Assembly (NCBI GenBank): GCA_024281995.1 | Contig: JAMWZW010000001.1 | Location: 682,001 to 746,000, forward strand | Source: Nitrosomonas sp. | Lineage (GTDB): Bacteria > Pseudomonadota > Gammaproteobacteria > Burkholderiales > Nitrosomonadaceae | Reading direction: 5' to 3' | Length of the DNA stretch: 64,000 bases | Part shown: positions 1 through 8,013 of the stretch, in pieces | How positions within the stretch are numbered: position 1 is the stretch's first letter | How the letters are laid out: each line of letters opens with the position of its first letter | The notes under the pieces: model-generated | What the model was told of the DNA's origin: nothing | Databases searched by the model: none | Seen by the model: only the letters and a program-made list of their open reading frames with translations | Translations under genes and position numbers: made by a program

Positions 1-1
1 G

Positions 2-418
2 TTCAGCACTTTTGGCCCGGATACCTTGAAAGAATTGCGCCAATCGTTTGCGAAAGCCGATTCGTACGATCACGTCAACCGTTTTGTCGACATGCACGAC
101 ATCGGCGATCTGCTATTGAATAACCGTTTTTCTACCCCGGTTATGGATATGGAATACATCACATTGACGTATGATGACGTAATCAGTGTGATGCGCGACT
201 TGAAAGCGATCGGCGCGCATAATGTCGTGCAAGGCCGGCGCCAGGGGTTGATGGGTAAAAAACACTGGCAGCAGGCCATTGATGCGTATGAAACGCTGCG
301 CCGCGCCGGCAAACTGCCGGCCACTTTTGAAGTGGTGTACGGCCATGCTTGGAAACCGCGCGATCCTCGTTCGATACTGACGCCGGAAACGCGCCGGCAA
401 TTGGGTTTGCCACCTTAA
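2..418 (+). CDS. bioC: Malonyl-ACP O-methyltransferase BioC, C-terminal part (5' end outside window)
   Basis: Reading frame 2 is open from the window edge to a TAA at 416-418 and gives about 138 residues. It begins FSTFGPDTLKEL, a segment typical of the middle of BioC after the SAM-binding Rossmann fold, and continues with the C-terminal part of the BioC family (VMDMEYITLTY, NVVQGRRQGLMGK, YGHAWKP). BioC methylates the free carboxyl of malonyl-ACP, which lets fatty acid synthesis build the pimeloyl moiety of biotin. The bioD start lies 3 nt downstream, so the two are clearly one biotin operon. The start codon and SAM-binding motif I are upstream of the window and cannot be checked. Confidence 0.88.
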   Translation, partial: FSTFGPDTLKELRQSFAKADSYDHVNRFVDMHDIGDLLLNNRFSTPVMDMEYITLTYDDVISVMRDLKAIGAHNVVQGRRQGLMGKKHWQQAIDAYETLRRAGKLPATFEVVYGHAWKPRDPRSILTPETRRQLGLPP

Positions 419-420
419 GA

Positions 421-1113
421 ATGGGACGTGGCTACTTTGTGACCGGCACCGACACCGGAATTGGCAAAACCACTATTAGTTGCGCGTTGCTGCGTGCTTT
501 TGCGGCGCAAGGTTTGCAAGCCATCGGCATGAAACCCATTGCGGCAGGCAGCGACAACGGCCAATGGCAGGATGTCGAGCAATTGCTCGCCGCCAGCAAT
601 GTGGATGTGACTCGTGAACAAATCAATCCTTATGCCTTCGATACGCCGGTTTCCCCGCATATCGCCGCGCAACAAGCAGGTATGAAAATCGATCTGAGCG
701 AAATTCAGCAGGCTTATCAGCAACTCAGTGATAAAGCGGATATTGTTATCGTCGAAGGCGCAGGTGGTTTCCTGGTTCCGATCAATGCGCTACAAACCGG
801 TGCGGATTTGGCGCGCGCCCTGAATTTACCGGTAATCCTGGTAGTTGGTATGCGGCTGGGTTGCTTGAATCACGCACTGCTGACCGCGCAAGCAATCCGT
901 GCTGCCGGTTTGACTCTAGCAGGCTGGGTGGCGAATTGCATCGATCCGCAGATGATGGTGCTGGAAGAAAATATTGCGACGCTGGAGCGGCGGTTGAATG
1001 GTCCGTTGCTGGGGATGGTGCCGTTTGATGTGAAGATGGATGCGCACAAAACTGCCGGCTTTATGGATGTTGTAAGATTAGTATGCCGTGGGAATGCTGT
1101 GTACTGTTTATGA
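421..1113 (+). CDS. bioD: Dethiobiotin synthetase BioD
   Basis: 231 residues. ATP-dependent carboxylation and ring closure of 7,8-diaminopelargonic acid to dethiobiotin, in the cytoplasm. The ATG at 421 gives the usual BioD N-terminus YFVTGTDTGIGKTT, a P-loop (GTDTGIGKT, about residues 8-16). The frame stays open upstream to 349, but that stretch overlaps bioC and is not family-like. Other family features seen are IGMKPIAAGS (catalytic Lys region), VSPHIAA, and VEGAGGFLVPI for Mg/ATP binding. It follows bioC by 3 nt, which implies translational coupling. The last about 12 residues (VRLVCRGNAVYCL) look unlike a normal BioD tail, so the extreme C-terminus may have been altered. Confidence 0.93.
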   Translation: MGRGYFVTGTDTGIGKTTISCALLRAFAAQGLQAIGMKPIAAGSDNGQWQDVEQLLAASNVDVTREQINPYAFDTPVSPHIAAQQAGMKIDLSEIQQAYQQLSDKADIVIVEGAGGFLVPINALQTGADLARALNLPVILVVGMRLGCLNHALLTAQAIRAAGLTLAGWVANCIDPQMMVLEENIATLERRLNGPLLGMVPFDVKMDAHKTAGFMDVVRLVCRGNAVYCL

Positions 1114-1152
1114 TATATAACTTCGTTGTAGATTAATTACATATCGACTCTC

Positions 1153-1452
1153 ATGCCTGATAATAATCTGCACTATTGGTCCCACCACGTTACCCAGACC
1201 AGCAACGCCTTGGATCTCGAACCGGGTGTGTTTACCTGGAATGATCCGTGTAAAATCGCATTATCACTGAAGCATTCCGCTGAAAGTAGTCAGCGGCGCA
1301 AGGCCGAGCCGTTTGCGTCGGCAATGTCGATGCTGAATTTTTACATCAACCGGGCGGGGAAACATTTATCCGCGCAGCAGCGCGAGGTGTTGGAAAAAGC
1401 CAAGGATGAGCTGCGGGAATTGTATGGAAAACCGCGTGTCAATATTCGTTAG
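1153..1452 (+). CDS. DUF3175 family protein
   Basis: 99 residues, no signal peptide or membrane segment. The pattern TSNALDLEPGVFTW, then IALSLKHSAE, then SAMSMLNFYINRAGK and LEKAKDELRELYG matches what I know of the small DUF3175 family, common in proteobacteria and of unknown function. It is basic and probably helical. It lies 39 nt after bioD on the same strand and could be read through from the biotin operon, but no shared role is implied. Family call from memory of the conserved motifs. Confidence 0.7.
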   Translation: MPDNNLHYWSHHVTQTSNALDLEPGVFTWNDPCKIALSLKHSAESSQRRKAEPFASAMSMLNFYINRAGKHLSAQQREVLEKAKDELRELYGKPRVNIR

Positions 1453-1475
1453 GGATTCGTTGAGCGACCCATATT

Positions 1476-1546
1476 TGTCATTGCGGATGAAGTAAGGGAT
1501 CTTCGTGAATCTACACTGCAGATTTCTTGCTATGCCCGAAATGACA
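1476..1546. repeat. Intergenic imperfect inverted repeat with TGTCATT/AATGACA ends
   Basis: The gap between the DUF3175 gene and the next gene holds a 71-bp element bounded by TGTCATTGCGG (1476) and CCGAAATGACA (ending 1546). The ends are inverted copies and the interior contains GGGATCTTCGTGAATC-type sequence. This resembles dispersed 'GTCATTGCGAG' repeats frequent between genes in many proteobacteria. Only one copy is visible here, so repeat status is inferred from resemblance. Confidence 0.4.
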
Positions 1547-1614
1547 GGCATGCAGGGTTTTTGCTAGCATGCTAAATCTTGTTTATCAGTCATTATGAGT
1601 AGATTCGCCATTTC

Positions 1615-2253
1615 ATGAGTTATATCGATTTAACCTCTCATCAATTCAATTCGGAAAGCCATTGGGATCAGCCGCTAAACAGTTTAGATGTGCCGCCAGC
1701 ATGCGAGCTGGCATTGTTTGACCAGAACGGCTACGATCTGACCGGCTTGGAGCAGCGTTACGCTGAAGCCAATCTGACACCAGCGCATACTCACCGGGAG
1801 CACCGGCGTGCGCTAAAGGCACCGTGGTTTACGCAACCGGAGCGGGTCGAAGGCGCAGTATTGAATCACAGTCTGTTGTTTGAGCGCAAAGGCTATGCCG
1901 GGGAAGCATTGCGGCAATTGCAACGCTGGGCCAAAGAAAATCCATTGATTTACAAAATCATCCGCATCCGTCCGAAATGGGGGCTCGATTTCAGTATGGA
2001 CTATGCCGACAGCGATGGCAATGTATTCGAAGTATTGCATTGGGAATACGATGGTTTTGATTTTGCTGATGTCGAAGCTCGTAAACAGCAGCTCGAAACC
2101 AAATTTGCCGCCATCGATTGGGACGATGCCGCTAACCGCATCTTGAAACAGAAAGATCAATGGCATCACCTCGATTTCTTTGCGCAAAGCGACTGGAAGT
2201 GCAATTACTTCGGCATTGTCAAGGAACGCTTCAAAATGGTGATTTGGGAGTAA
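1615..2253 (+). CDS. Conserved hypothetical protein, soluble, 212 aa
   Basis: I do not recognise a named family. The protein is soluble, acidic and rich in Trp/Tyr/Phe, with no signal peptide or transmembrane segment. Notable stretches are HTHREHRRALKAPWF (residues ~59-73), VLNHSLLFERKGYAGEA, IIRIRPKWGLDFSMDY and a C-terminal WHHLDFFAQSDWKCNYFG. A second, decayed copy of its C-terminal 33 residues sits about 1.1 kb downstream (3361-3462), so the gene once had a paralogue nearby. G+C-rich codon use is similar to bioC/bioD. Function unknown. Confidence 0.7.
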   Translation: MSYIDLTSHQFNSESHWDQPLNSLDVPPACELALFDQNGYDLTGLEQRYAEANLTPAHTHREHRRALKAPWFTQPERVEGAVLNHSLLFERKGYAGEALRQLQRWAKENPLIYKIIRIRPKWGLDFSMDYADSDGNVFEVLHWEYDGFDFADVEARKQQLETKFAAIDWDDAANRILKQKDQWHHLDFFAQSDWKCNYFGIVKERFKMVIWE

Positions 2254-2350
2254 GCGGGTAATAGATAAATGAAGTTGCAGGCACTTCGGATTCAACCGGA
2301 TTGGCTGTAATTTTCTATAATGATTTACGCAGGCAATTAGTCATATTTCC

Positions 2351-3109
2351 TTAAGCGACCATATCGACCTTGCCGGTTTTCAGGTTGTATACGCCACCCA
2401 CCACCAGCAGCTTTTTCTCTGCGACCAATCGATTTAGAATCGGTGTCTGCTTTTTCAATTCTTGCACATTTTGTATGACATTCATTTTAACGACATCATC
2501 GATACGATTCTTCGATTGCTTATCAATGGCTCTTACTGCCGGCGCTAACGCGCTGGCGATAGACTGAATATGCCCGGGAAATTGCGTGCTGTTATCGACG
2601 GCATCGATAGCCGCCTGGATTGCGCCGCAGCTTTCATGGCCCAGCACCATAATTAGGGGGGTATGCAACACAACCGCCGCATACTCGAGCGTGGCCACAA
2701 AATCCGTGGTTAAATAATTGCCAGCTACGCGCGCGACAAATAAATCCCCTCGTTGCTCATCAAAGCAGAACTCCGGGCTTATTCTGGAATCGGCGCAGCT
2801 TAATATACTGGCATAAGGATTCTGGCCCCTGACCAAAGCTGCGCGTTCATGTTCAAAATTTAATGGAGTGGAGTGACCGGCAACATAACGATCGTTACCT
2901 GCCATTAACCTTTCTAAAGCTGCTTCCGGTGTGAGTACATTTTCAGGCTGAGGCGGCTCCTTAATCACGCCCGATGTGGCCATAACCTGATTGGCCGCCG
3001 CGACTCCCAGCCCCGCCAATGCGGATGCCATACTGAGTTTAAGAAATGAGCGCCTGTGCTGATTTTGCTGCAGGTCTGTGTTTTCTTGTTTATTGAATTG
3101 CTTGCACAT
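2351..3109 (-). CDS. Tat-exported beta-class carbonic anhydrase
   Basis: 252 residues. Reversible hydration of CO2 to bicarbonate; the twin-arginine signal implies periplasmic action. Residues ~18-45 contain HRRSFLKLSMASALAG, a Tat signal (RRSFLK plus hydrophobic stretch). The mature part shows beta-carbonic anhydrase zinc-site motifs: CADSRISPE (Cys plus the Asp-Arg dyad) and HESCGA (His and Cys). GNDRYVAG and ARVAGN are further family motifs. Length is usual for exported beta-CAs. It is transcribed against its neighbours. A periplasmic enzyme would suit CO2 and bicarbonate supply in an autotroph, which is inference. Confidence 0.9.
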   Translation of the reverse strand: MCKQFNKQENTDLQQNQHRRSFLKLSMASALAGLGVAAANQVMATSGVIKEPPQPENVLTPEAALERLMAGNDRYVAGHSTPLNFEHERAALVRGQNPYASILSCADSRISPEFCFDEQRGDLFVARVAGNYLTTDFVATLEYAAVVLHTPLIMVLGHESCGAIQAAIDAVDNSTQFPGHIQSIASALAPAVRAIDKQSKNRIDDVVKMNVIQNVQELKKQTPILNRLVAEKKLLVVGGVYNLKTGKVDMVA

Positions 3110-3298
3110 TTTTTGTTCTATTCCCTAAAATAATGGATGTATGAATTGCCTCTATTGTATAAGAACATACAACGCTTGCGAATAAATGAGGCGATAATAA
3201 GCATCTGAAGCTGTGCAATACGTTTCCATTTTCCTTCAGCACTGCTTCATGAGCGGTAGGTCCAGCTTTATTATCCATCTTAAATCCGTAAAGAAATT

Positions 3299-3462
3299 AT
3301 GCGCTTGACTGCCATCACCTATGGAACAACTGGAGATACCCTTCCACTGGTGGGAAACAGAAAGATCGATGGCATCACCTCGATTTTTTCGTCCAAAGCA
3401 ACTGGAAGTGTAACTACTTCGGTATTGTCAAGGAACGCTTCAAGATGGTGATTTGGGAATGA
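3299..3462 (+). pseudogene. Chimeric remnant: glycosyltransferase start joined to the end of a 1615-2253 paralogue
   Basis: From ATG 3299 the frame reads MRLTAITYGTTGDTLPLVG, clearly homologous to the N-terminus of the UGT glycosyltransferase at 4138 (MHFTVVTYGTEGDTRPLIG). Right after it, in another frame, 3361-3462 reads KDRWHHLDFFVQSNWKCNYF and on to a stop, nearly identical to the last 33 residues of the gene ending at 2253. The join lies at GGGAAACAGAAAGATC, which resembles the sequence at ~2148-2158 of the intact gene. This is a deletion or recombination scar between two duplicated neighbours. No functional product is expected. Confidence 0.8.
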
Positions 3463-3529
3463 GATATTTGTGATGAATGAAGCGAGGTGTCTGCTTCTAG
3501 ATATTTAATTTATTATAAAGATCATATCA

Positions 3530-4084
3530 ATGCGTCCAATATTTACAGTTCATGCAGGTGAATACTTAGTAGCAGCAAAGATTGAAGAAACTTTCCCTTT
3601 GATCAGGGTATGGATACCATCAAAAGATGATGGTATCGATCTTTTGGTTACAGATAAAAATTGTAGGGACTCAATTTCATTACAAATTAAATTCTCTAAG
3701 GATTACTTAGGAAATGGTGTCAAACCAGAAATAGCGACAACTATTAAATCTGGTGGTTGGTGGACATTCAAAAGAGAAAAAATTGTGAAATCACCTGCTG
3801 ATTACTGGGTTCTTGTTACTTATAGCTTTCATAATCGTGATTCAGATTTTATCGTCATTAAACCGATTGATCTTATTAGACTCTATGACGCGCTTGGAAA
3901 TCAGGAGCGTATTAATAGTTATGTTTGGGTTACAAATTCGAAAAATTGTTGGGAAACAAGAGGACTTAAAAAGGATGAACAATTGCTAGTAACACAGGAT
4001 AGATTTACTGATGAAACCAGAAGTCTCAAGAAATACTTGAATAATTGGTCGATGATTCAGTCGCTGTGTGTATCGAATTCCTAA
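3530..4084 (+). CDS. Putative PD-(D/E)XK nuclease-fold protein (DUF4365-like)
   Basis: 184 residues. The N-terminal half has the order of elements seen in restriction-endonuclease-fold proteins such as DUF4365: AGEYLVAAKIEE (helix with Glu, residues ~10-21), a hydrophobic strand, DDGIDLLV (acidic, ~33-40), then SISLQIKFSKD (Q-x-K, ~49-59). The C-terminal half (WWTFKREKI, DYWVLVTYSFHN, IDLIRLYDAL) is helical and may carry specificity. A/T-rich codons contrast with both neighbours, suggesting recent acquisition. No methylase, helicase or toxin partner is adjacent, so I cannot tell a defence protein from a stray nuclease. No strong ribosome binding site precedes the ATG. Fold call is inference from motif spacing. 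Confidence 0.55.
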   Translation: MRPIFTVHAGEYLVAAKIEETFPLIRVWIPSKDDGIDLLVTDKNCRDSISLQIKFSKDYLGNGVKPEIATTIKSGGWWTFKREKIVKSPADYWVLVTYSFHNRDSDFIVIKPIDLIRLYDALGNQERINSYVWVTNSKNCWETRGLKKDEQLLVTQDRFTDETRSLKKYLNNWSMIQSLCVSNS

Positions 4085-4137
4085 TCTACTGATCCTCTAA
4101 ATTTGCTAAATTTTTTATAGTTATCGGTAAAGCATCC

Positions 4138-5376
4138 ATGCACTTCACAGTCGTCACCTACGGTACCGAAGGCGATACCCGCCCGTTGATTGGACTCTGT
4201 CGTGGCTTGCGTAATGCAGAGCACGATGTTCATCTGTTTGCTGACCGATCAACACTTGGTGCAGCGCAGATGCTTGGGGTTCCCGCGCAGGCGCTGAGTG
4301 GCGACATGAAGGCAGCAGTTGGAGCGGATGGCGCATTATCTAAGCTGATGCGGGAAGGCGGCGATGTCACCCAAATGGCTAAGGCGGTTGCGCGTATTGC
4401 AGATGAGAATACGGTTGCCTGGATGGAAGCAATCGTCGAACAAGCCAAATCGTCTGATGCGATTTTATTTTCAGGAATTACCAGTTATGCCGGATTATCG
4501 GTGGCCGAGTATTTGCGTATTCCGGCTATCGGTCTGGGGCTTTGGCCAATGTCGCCGACCCGGGCGTTTGCTTCGCCGCTGTTGCCGCCCTGGAGGATAC
4601 CCGCTTGGCTCAACCGGATAAGTCATCATGCAGTCAACACGTTGTTGTGGCAGTCATTCCGCAAGCGCATCAACGAAGCGCGTCGCGAAGTGTGTGGGCA
4701 AGCGTCGCGCGGCCGGATGTGGCGCGATTATCCGATTCTGTATGGCATATCGCGCCATCTTGTGCCACAACCGGCAGATTGGCCTGAGATCTGGGAAATA
4801 TGCGGTGCATGGTCTGCCGGTTCAGGTACCTGGGAACCGCCAGCCGCTTTGACGGAATTCCTTTCTTCCGGCGAGCCGCCGATTTATGTAGGGTTTGGCA
4901 GCATGGCAGGATTTGACCGGGAAAAACTCTTGGCCACCGTCGTGGATGCCGTGGCCGGGCGCCGAGTCCTTTTTTATTCCGGATGGAGCGGCGTTGATCC
5001 TGCCTTATTGCCGGAAAATTTTTTTGTCATTGGCGATACGCCGCATCACTGGCTGTTTCCCCGCACTTCGCTGGTGATTCATCATGGTGGCGCCGGTACA
5101 TCGCATACCGCATGCCGAGCGGGCGTGCCGTCGATTGTGATTCCATTTGCCGGCGATCAATTTTTCTGGGCAGGCCGATTGGCAGAAGCAGGGGTTGCAC
5201 CAAATTATATTCACCATACCAAAATCAATGCAGAAAGCTTATCTGTCATGATCGCTTTCGCTGAAACGCCAGAAGTTGTCCGGCGTGCAAACGCTTTAGG
5301 ACAAGCGATGGCGCAAGAAGATGGCGTAGCGCATGCAGTAGAACATATTGAAAAGCTCATGGCACAATCGCCATAA
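4138..5376 (+). CDS. UGT/MGT-type glycosyltransferase (GT1 family)
   Basis: 412 residues, GT-B fold. The N-terminal acceptor domain starts MHFTVVTYGTEGDTRPLIGL, and the C-terminal nucleotide-sugar domain carries the GT1 signature PHHWLFPRTSLVIHHGGAGTS, then GVPSIVIPFAGDQFFWAGRL. Acceptors of bacterial members include sterols, macrolides, lipids and flavonoids; none can be deduced here. Typical length for the family and apparently intact. A decayed copy of its first ~20 residues lies at 3299. No polyketide or lipid genes adjoin it. Family confident, substrate unknown. Confidence 0.85.
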   Translation: MHFTVVTYGTEGDTRPLIGLCRGLRNAEHDVHLFADRSTLGAAQMLGVPAQALSGDMKAAVGADGALSKLMREGGDVTQMAKAVARIADENTVAWMEAIVEQAKSSDAILFSGITSYAGLSVAEYLRIPAIGLGLWPMSPTRAFASPLLPPWRIPAWLNRISHHAVNTLLWQSFRKRINEARREVCGQASRGRMWRDYPILYGISRHLVPQPADWPEIWEICGAWSAGSGTWEPPAALTEFLSSGEPPIYVGFGSMAGFDREKLLATVVDAVAGRRVLFYSGWSGVDPALLPENFFVIGDTPHHWLFPRTSLVIHHGGAGTSHTACRAGVPSIVIPFAGDQFFWAGRLAEAGVAPNYIHHTKINAESLSVMIAFAETPEVVRRANALGQAMAQEDGVAHAVEHIEKLMAQSP

Positions 5377-5491
5377 TCTAGGAAAATCAGAAGGTTGTAG
5401 CTTTTATCTTTCCGGATTTAGTGAGATATCTTTGATTACTGATCAATACTGATAATTGTTAGGGTATTTATGAGAAAAAAATAAGGACGGC

Positions 5492-6094
5492 ATGTTTTAT
5501 TGCAAAGAAATAATTAGCGCGATTGCCATCGTGTTGACACTGACAGCCTTCATTCCCTATATCCGCGCAATCTTTAACGGTACCGTTACGCCGCATGTGT
5601 TTTCCTGGATCATCTGGGGTGTCACAACATTTTTTGCTTTTCTGGCGCAGCTTGAGGATAAAGGAGGTGTGGGTGCTTGGCCGATCGGCGTTTCCGGCAG
5701 TATTACAATTTTCATTGCTTGCTTGGCTTATCTAAAACGTGCGGATGTGACGATTACAAAAACTGATTGGCTATTTTTTATTTCGGCGTTATCGTCGTTG
5801 CCGTTGTGGTATGTGACTTCGGATCCATTGTGGGCGGTAGTCACCTTGACCATCGTCGATGTGCTCGGGTTTGGGCCGACTATCAGGAAAGCATATTATT
5901 TCCCCTATTCAGAATCATTGTTGTTTTTTGGTTTGTTCACGGTCCGCAATCTGCTGGTAATGATGGCGATGGAAAATTTTTCGACTACGACGTTATTATT
6001 TCCAGCCTCCATTGCAGCAGTGTGTGTGGTACTGATGGTCTTAATTGCCTATCGCAGGCGGGTTGTTGTTGCAAATCAAGTAGAATCCAATTGA
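5492..6094 (+). CDS. Small integral membrane protein, possibly PQ-loop-like
   Basis: 200 residues with about six or seven hydrophobic segments. Two halves look related: SAIAIVLTLTAFIPYIRAIF followed by FSWIIWG, and later VDVLGFGPTIRKAYYFPY. The FIPYIR and GFGPTIRKAY elements recall PQ-loop/SemiSWEET repeats that bind sugars or amino acids, but this is a weak resemblance. It is separated from the glycosyltransferase by 115 nt of AT-rich sequence. Function unknown; membrane location is clear from the hydrophobicity. Confidence 0.6.
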   Translation: MFYCKEIISAIAIVLTLTAFIPYIRAIFNGTVTPHVFSWIIWGVTTFFAFLAQLEDKGGVGAWPIGVSGSITIFIACLAYLKRADVTITKTDWLFFISALSSLPLWYVTSDPLWAVVTLTIVDVLGFGPTIRKAYYFPYSESLLFFGLFTVRNLLVMMAMENFSTTTLLFPASIAAVCVVLMVLIAYRRRVVVANQVESN

Positions 6095-6252
6095 TTACGC
6101 TAACATCAAATTAACGTTTATTCGATTCGTGTGTGGGAAGTAGATTAAGGTCGAAATGAATTGCTATGATATGATGGTATGTGGACTTAGTTATTGTTTT
6201 AAAAGCAACATCGTTTTAAAAAAGACTATCTTATCTATTTGACGGAGGTTTC

Positions 6253-7215
6253 ATGATGGCTGATATTTTCTTCAATATAGGCGGCAATATAAGGGCTGTC
6301 GGTTCTATCCGCCGTGGAACAGATGATCGGCCGCAATCGCTCGATGCATCGATTGCAGACGGCGATACCATTGGTTTTCATTTCAGCGGAAGTGGATCGT
6401 TGCGTTTTCTTGGCGTGGATACCCCGGAAAAAAACTTTCAGCTTCCAGGGTCGCAAGCTTCGCGCCGCCTTGACTCGGCGGAATGGGAAGCGTATCTCAC
6501 CGATCCTTTTTTGTCCGGGTTGGGTTCGTATCATCTCGATGCCGGTCTAATTGAATACTTGCGTGGCCGAGTTGGTCTTGGCGCCGGTATCAATCACCGT
6601 TTTCACGGCGAAAGAGCGGAGCAGGCATTAATCGAGCAGGTGCAGGCGGATATGGACGCATTAGGGCAAAACCCGGATACCTTCGGATATTTTATTGCTT
6701 TTTCCCACGAAGTATTTGATGCGTATGGCCGCTTTCTGGCTTTTGTTAATCGCAATCAACCCAATGCCAATATTCCGAGTCCCCGACCGCTCTCGTACAA
6801 TGAACGCCAGCTCGAAAAGGGGGTAGCGCTGCCTTATTTCATTTGGCCAAATATTGCACCGTTTCGAGAAAAATCACTACTGGATGCCGTGTTTGCGCCT
6901 GGCATGGCAAAGCGGATCGCTGAATCTAATGTAGATTTAAGCCGTGCGCGTAATCTAGTACGCCAAGCGCGTGCAAACAAGATCGGCGTATTTAACTCGG
7001 ATAATCCGCTGCGTTTGGAAGCATTTGAGGTGCGTTATCTCGGGCGGCGTGAAATACCCAATCGCGCAGTGATTGATTTAAGCCGCGATGATGATGTCAT
7101 CTTGCAGGCGCAGCATTACTTCCGTATTCCCAATGCGGAAGACCGTCTGTACATACCGCCTGCATTCGTTCCGCTGTTTGTCACGAGGGGATGGCGTCTC
7201 GAGGGCTGGTTTTAA
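6253..7215 (+). CDS. Thermonuclease (SNase)-like domain protein
   Basis: 320 residues. Residues ~33-58 read SIADGDTIGFHF and LRFLGVDTPEKN, matching the staphylococcal nuclease core (DGDT and the R-x-x-G-x-DTPE motif with its calcium/catalytic Asp and Arg). Later HGERAEQAL and DAYGRFLAFV correspond to the Glu-containing and YGR motifs. Insertions around residues 60-110 make it longer than the ~150-residue SNase domain, and a C-terminal ~130 residues (from about FREKSLLDAVF) form an extra domain I do not recognise. No signal peptide. GGAGG at 6243-6247 supports ATG 6253 or 6256. The DUF4177 gene starts 64 nt downstream. Confidence 0.75.
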   Translation: MMADIFFNIGGNIRAVGSIRRGTDDRPQSLDASIADGDTIGFHFSGSGSLRFLGVDTPEKNFQLPGSQASRRLDSAEWEAYLTDPFLSGLGSYHLDAGLIEYLRGRVGLGAGINHRFHGERAEQALIEQVQADMDALGQNPDTFGYFIAFSHEVFDAYGRFLAFVNRNQPNANIPSPRPLSYNERQLEKGVALPYFIWPNIAPFREKSLLDAVFAPGMAKRIAESNVDLSRARNLVRQARANKIGVFNSDNPLRLEAFEVRYLGRREIPNRAVIDLSRDDDVILQAQHYFRIPNAEDRLYIPPAFVPLFVTRGWRLEGWF

Positions 7216-7279
7216 AAATCCAAATGAACACTGATTCACAAGCGCTTGCTTGTTCGTTCCTATTAAAGGAGATTAGATA

Positions 7280-7492
7280 ATGGCTTATAAGGAATATAAA
7301 GTATTGCATATCACAGAAGGCGGATTGGGCACGATTTTCTTAGGAGCGTCCGGCATTCCGATTAAGCGATTGGAAGTTACGCTCAATAAAGAAGCGGCCG
7401 ATGGTTGGACGCTATTATTTCAATTTGTCGAGCAAAAGCGTTTTATGCTGTTCTGGAAACGTGAAGCGGTGATTATCACGCTGGCGCGCTAG
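7280..7492 (+). CDS. DUF4177 family protein
   Basis: 70 residues. The pattern YKEYKVLHI, then LEVTLNKEAADGWTLLFQFV and the closing FWKREAVIITLAR match the DUF4177 small-protein family (beta strand, helix with EGW/DGW, strands). Preceded by AAAGGAGA about 8 nt before the ATG, a good ribosome binding site. Function unknown. It lies 4 nt before the TM2 gene and the two are very likely co-transcribed. Confidence 0.75.
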   Translation: MAYKEYKVLHITEGGLGTIFLGASGIPIKRLEVTLNKEAADGWTLLFQFVEQKRFMLFWKREAVIITLAR

Positions 7493-7496
7493 TGCA

Positions 7497-7883
7497 ATGA
7501 AAACTAAGGAAGTAATTCAGGAGGATGAGGAGCGTATCCGGAAATTAGTGCGTGAATTACCGGATGAACAGCGATTCCAATTTTTTAAACGAACGGAACA
7601 ACGATTGAAAGATCCCGATACTTACGCAACACTGAATTATTTATTTATTGCCGGATTGCATCATTTTTATCTGGGCAAATGGGTGCGGGGTTTAGTCAAT
7701 TTAAGTATATTTCTTTTCGGCGTATTACTGTTATTCACGGGACTTGCACTGGCCGGGGTGGTTCTGCTAATCGTTATTACCCTAGTTGAACTCAAGGCGT
7801 TGTTTAAATCCCAGGATATCATTCAAAATTACAACAATGATGTCATGAGAGCCATTTATCACGAAATTAGCAGAGACTTATGA
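7497..7883 (+). CDS. TM2 domain-containing membrane protein
   Basis: 128 residues. The N-terminal ~35 residues are a charged helix (EEDERIRKLVRELPDEQRF). Next come two hydrophobic segments around 48-100 with the TM2 hallmark LNYLFIAGLHHFYLGKWVRG, in which a first helix leads into a turn with G-x-H-x-FYLG and a second helix. The C-terminus is cytosolic and polar. TM2 proteins are small and mostly uncharacterised, often found with DUF4177 genes as here. Start codon follows the DUF4177 stop by 4 nt. Confidence 0.75.
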   Translation: MKTKEVIQEDEERIRKLVRELPDEQRFQFFKRTEQRLKDPDTYATLNYLFIAGLHHFYLGKWVRGLVNLSIFLFGVLLLFTGLALAGVVLLIVITLVELKALFKSQDIIQNYNNDVMRAIYHEISRDL

Positions 7884-7938
7884 ATCTGTATGAGCACTGT
7901 CATTGAATACCGATCAGTGTAGAAATCGGAGACAATTT

Positions 7939-7969
7939 TAGCCGATCCTATCAGAAACGGGACCGGCTA
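7939..7969. terminator. Hairpin between convergent genes, terminator candidate without T-tract
   Basis: TAGCCGATCC (7939) can pair with GGACCGGCTA (ending 7969) as a 10-bp stem with one mismatch around an 11-nt loop. It lies between the ends of the TM2 gene and the convergent cheV gene. Neither strand has a T-run after the stem, so intrinsic termination is doubtful; it may block exonucleases or stabilise 3' ends. Confidence 0.4.
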
Positions 7970-8013
7970 ATGCATGTCTGAATCAGTATAAAGAGCAAGT
8001 GGTTTCAGGATTG

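Noticed and set aside
1813-2295. 160-codon antisense frame of the 1615-2253 gene
   Set aside because: The plus-strand protein has a paralogous relic at 3361-3462 in the same sense, so the sense frame is the real one.
3090-3278. 62-codon minus-strand frame upstream of the carbonic anhydrase gene
   Set aside because: No recognisable domain; overlaps the carbonic anhydrase start; could be a remnant but evidence is too thin.
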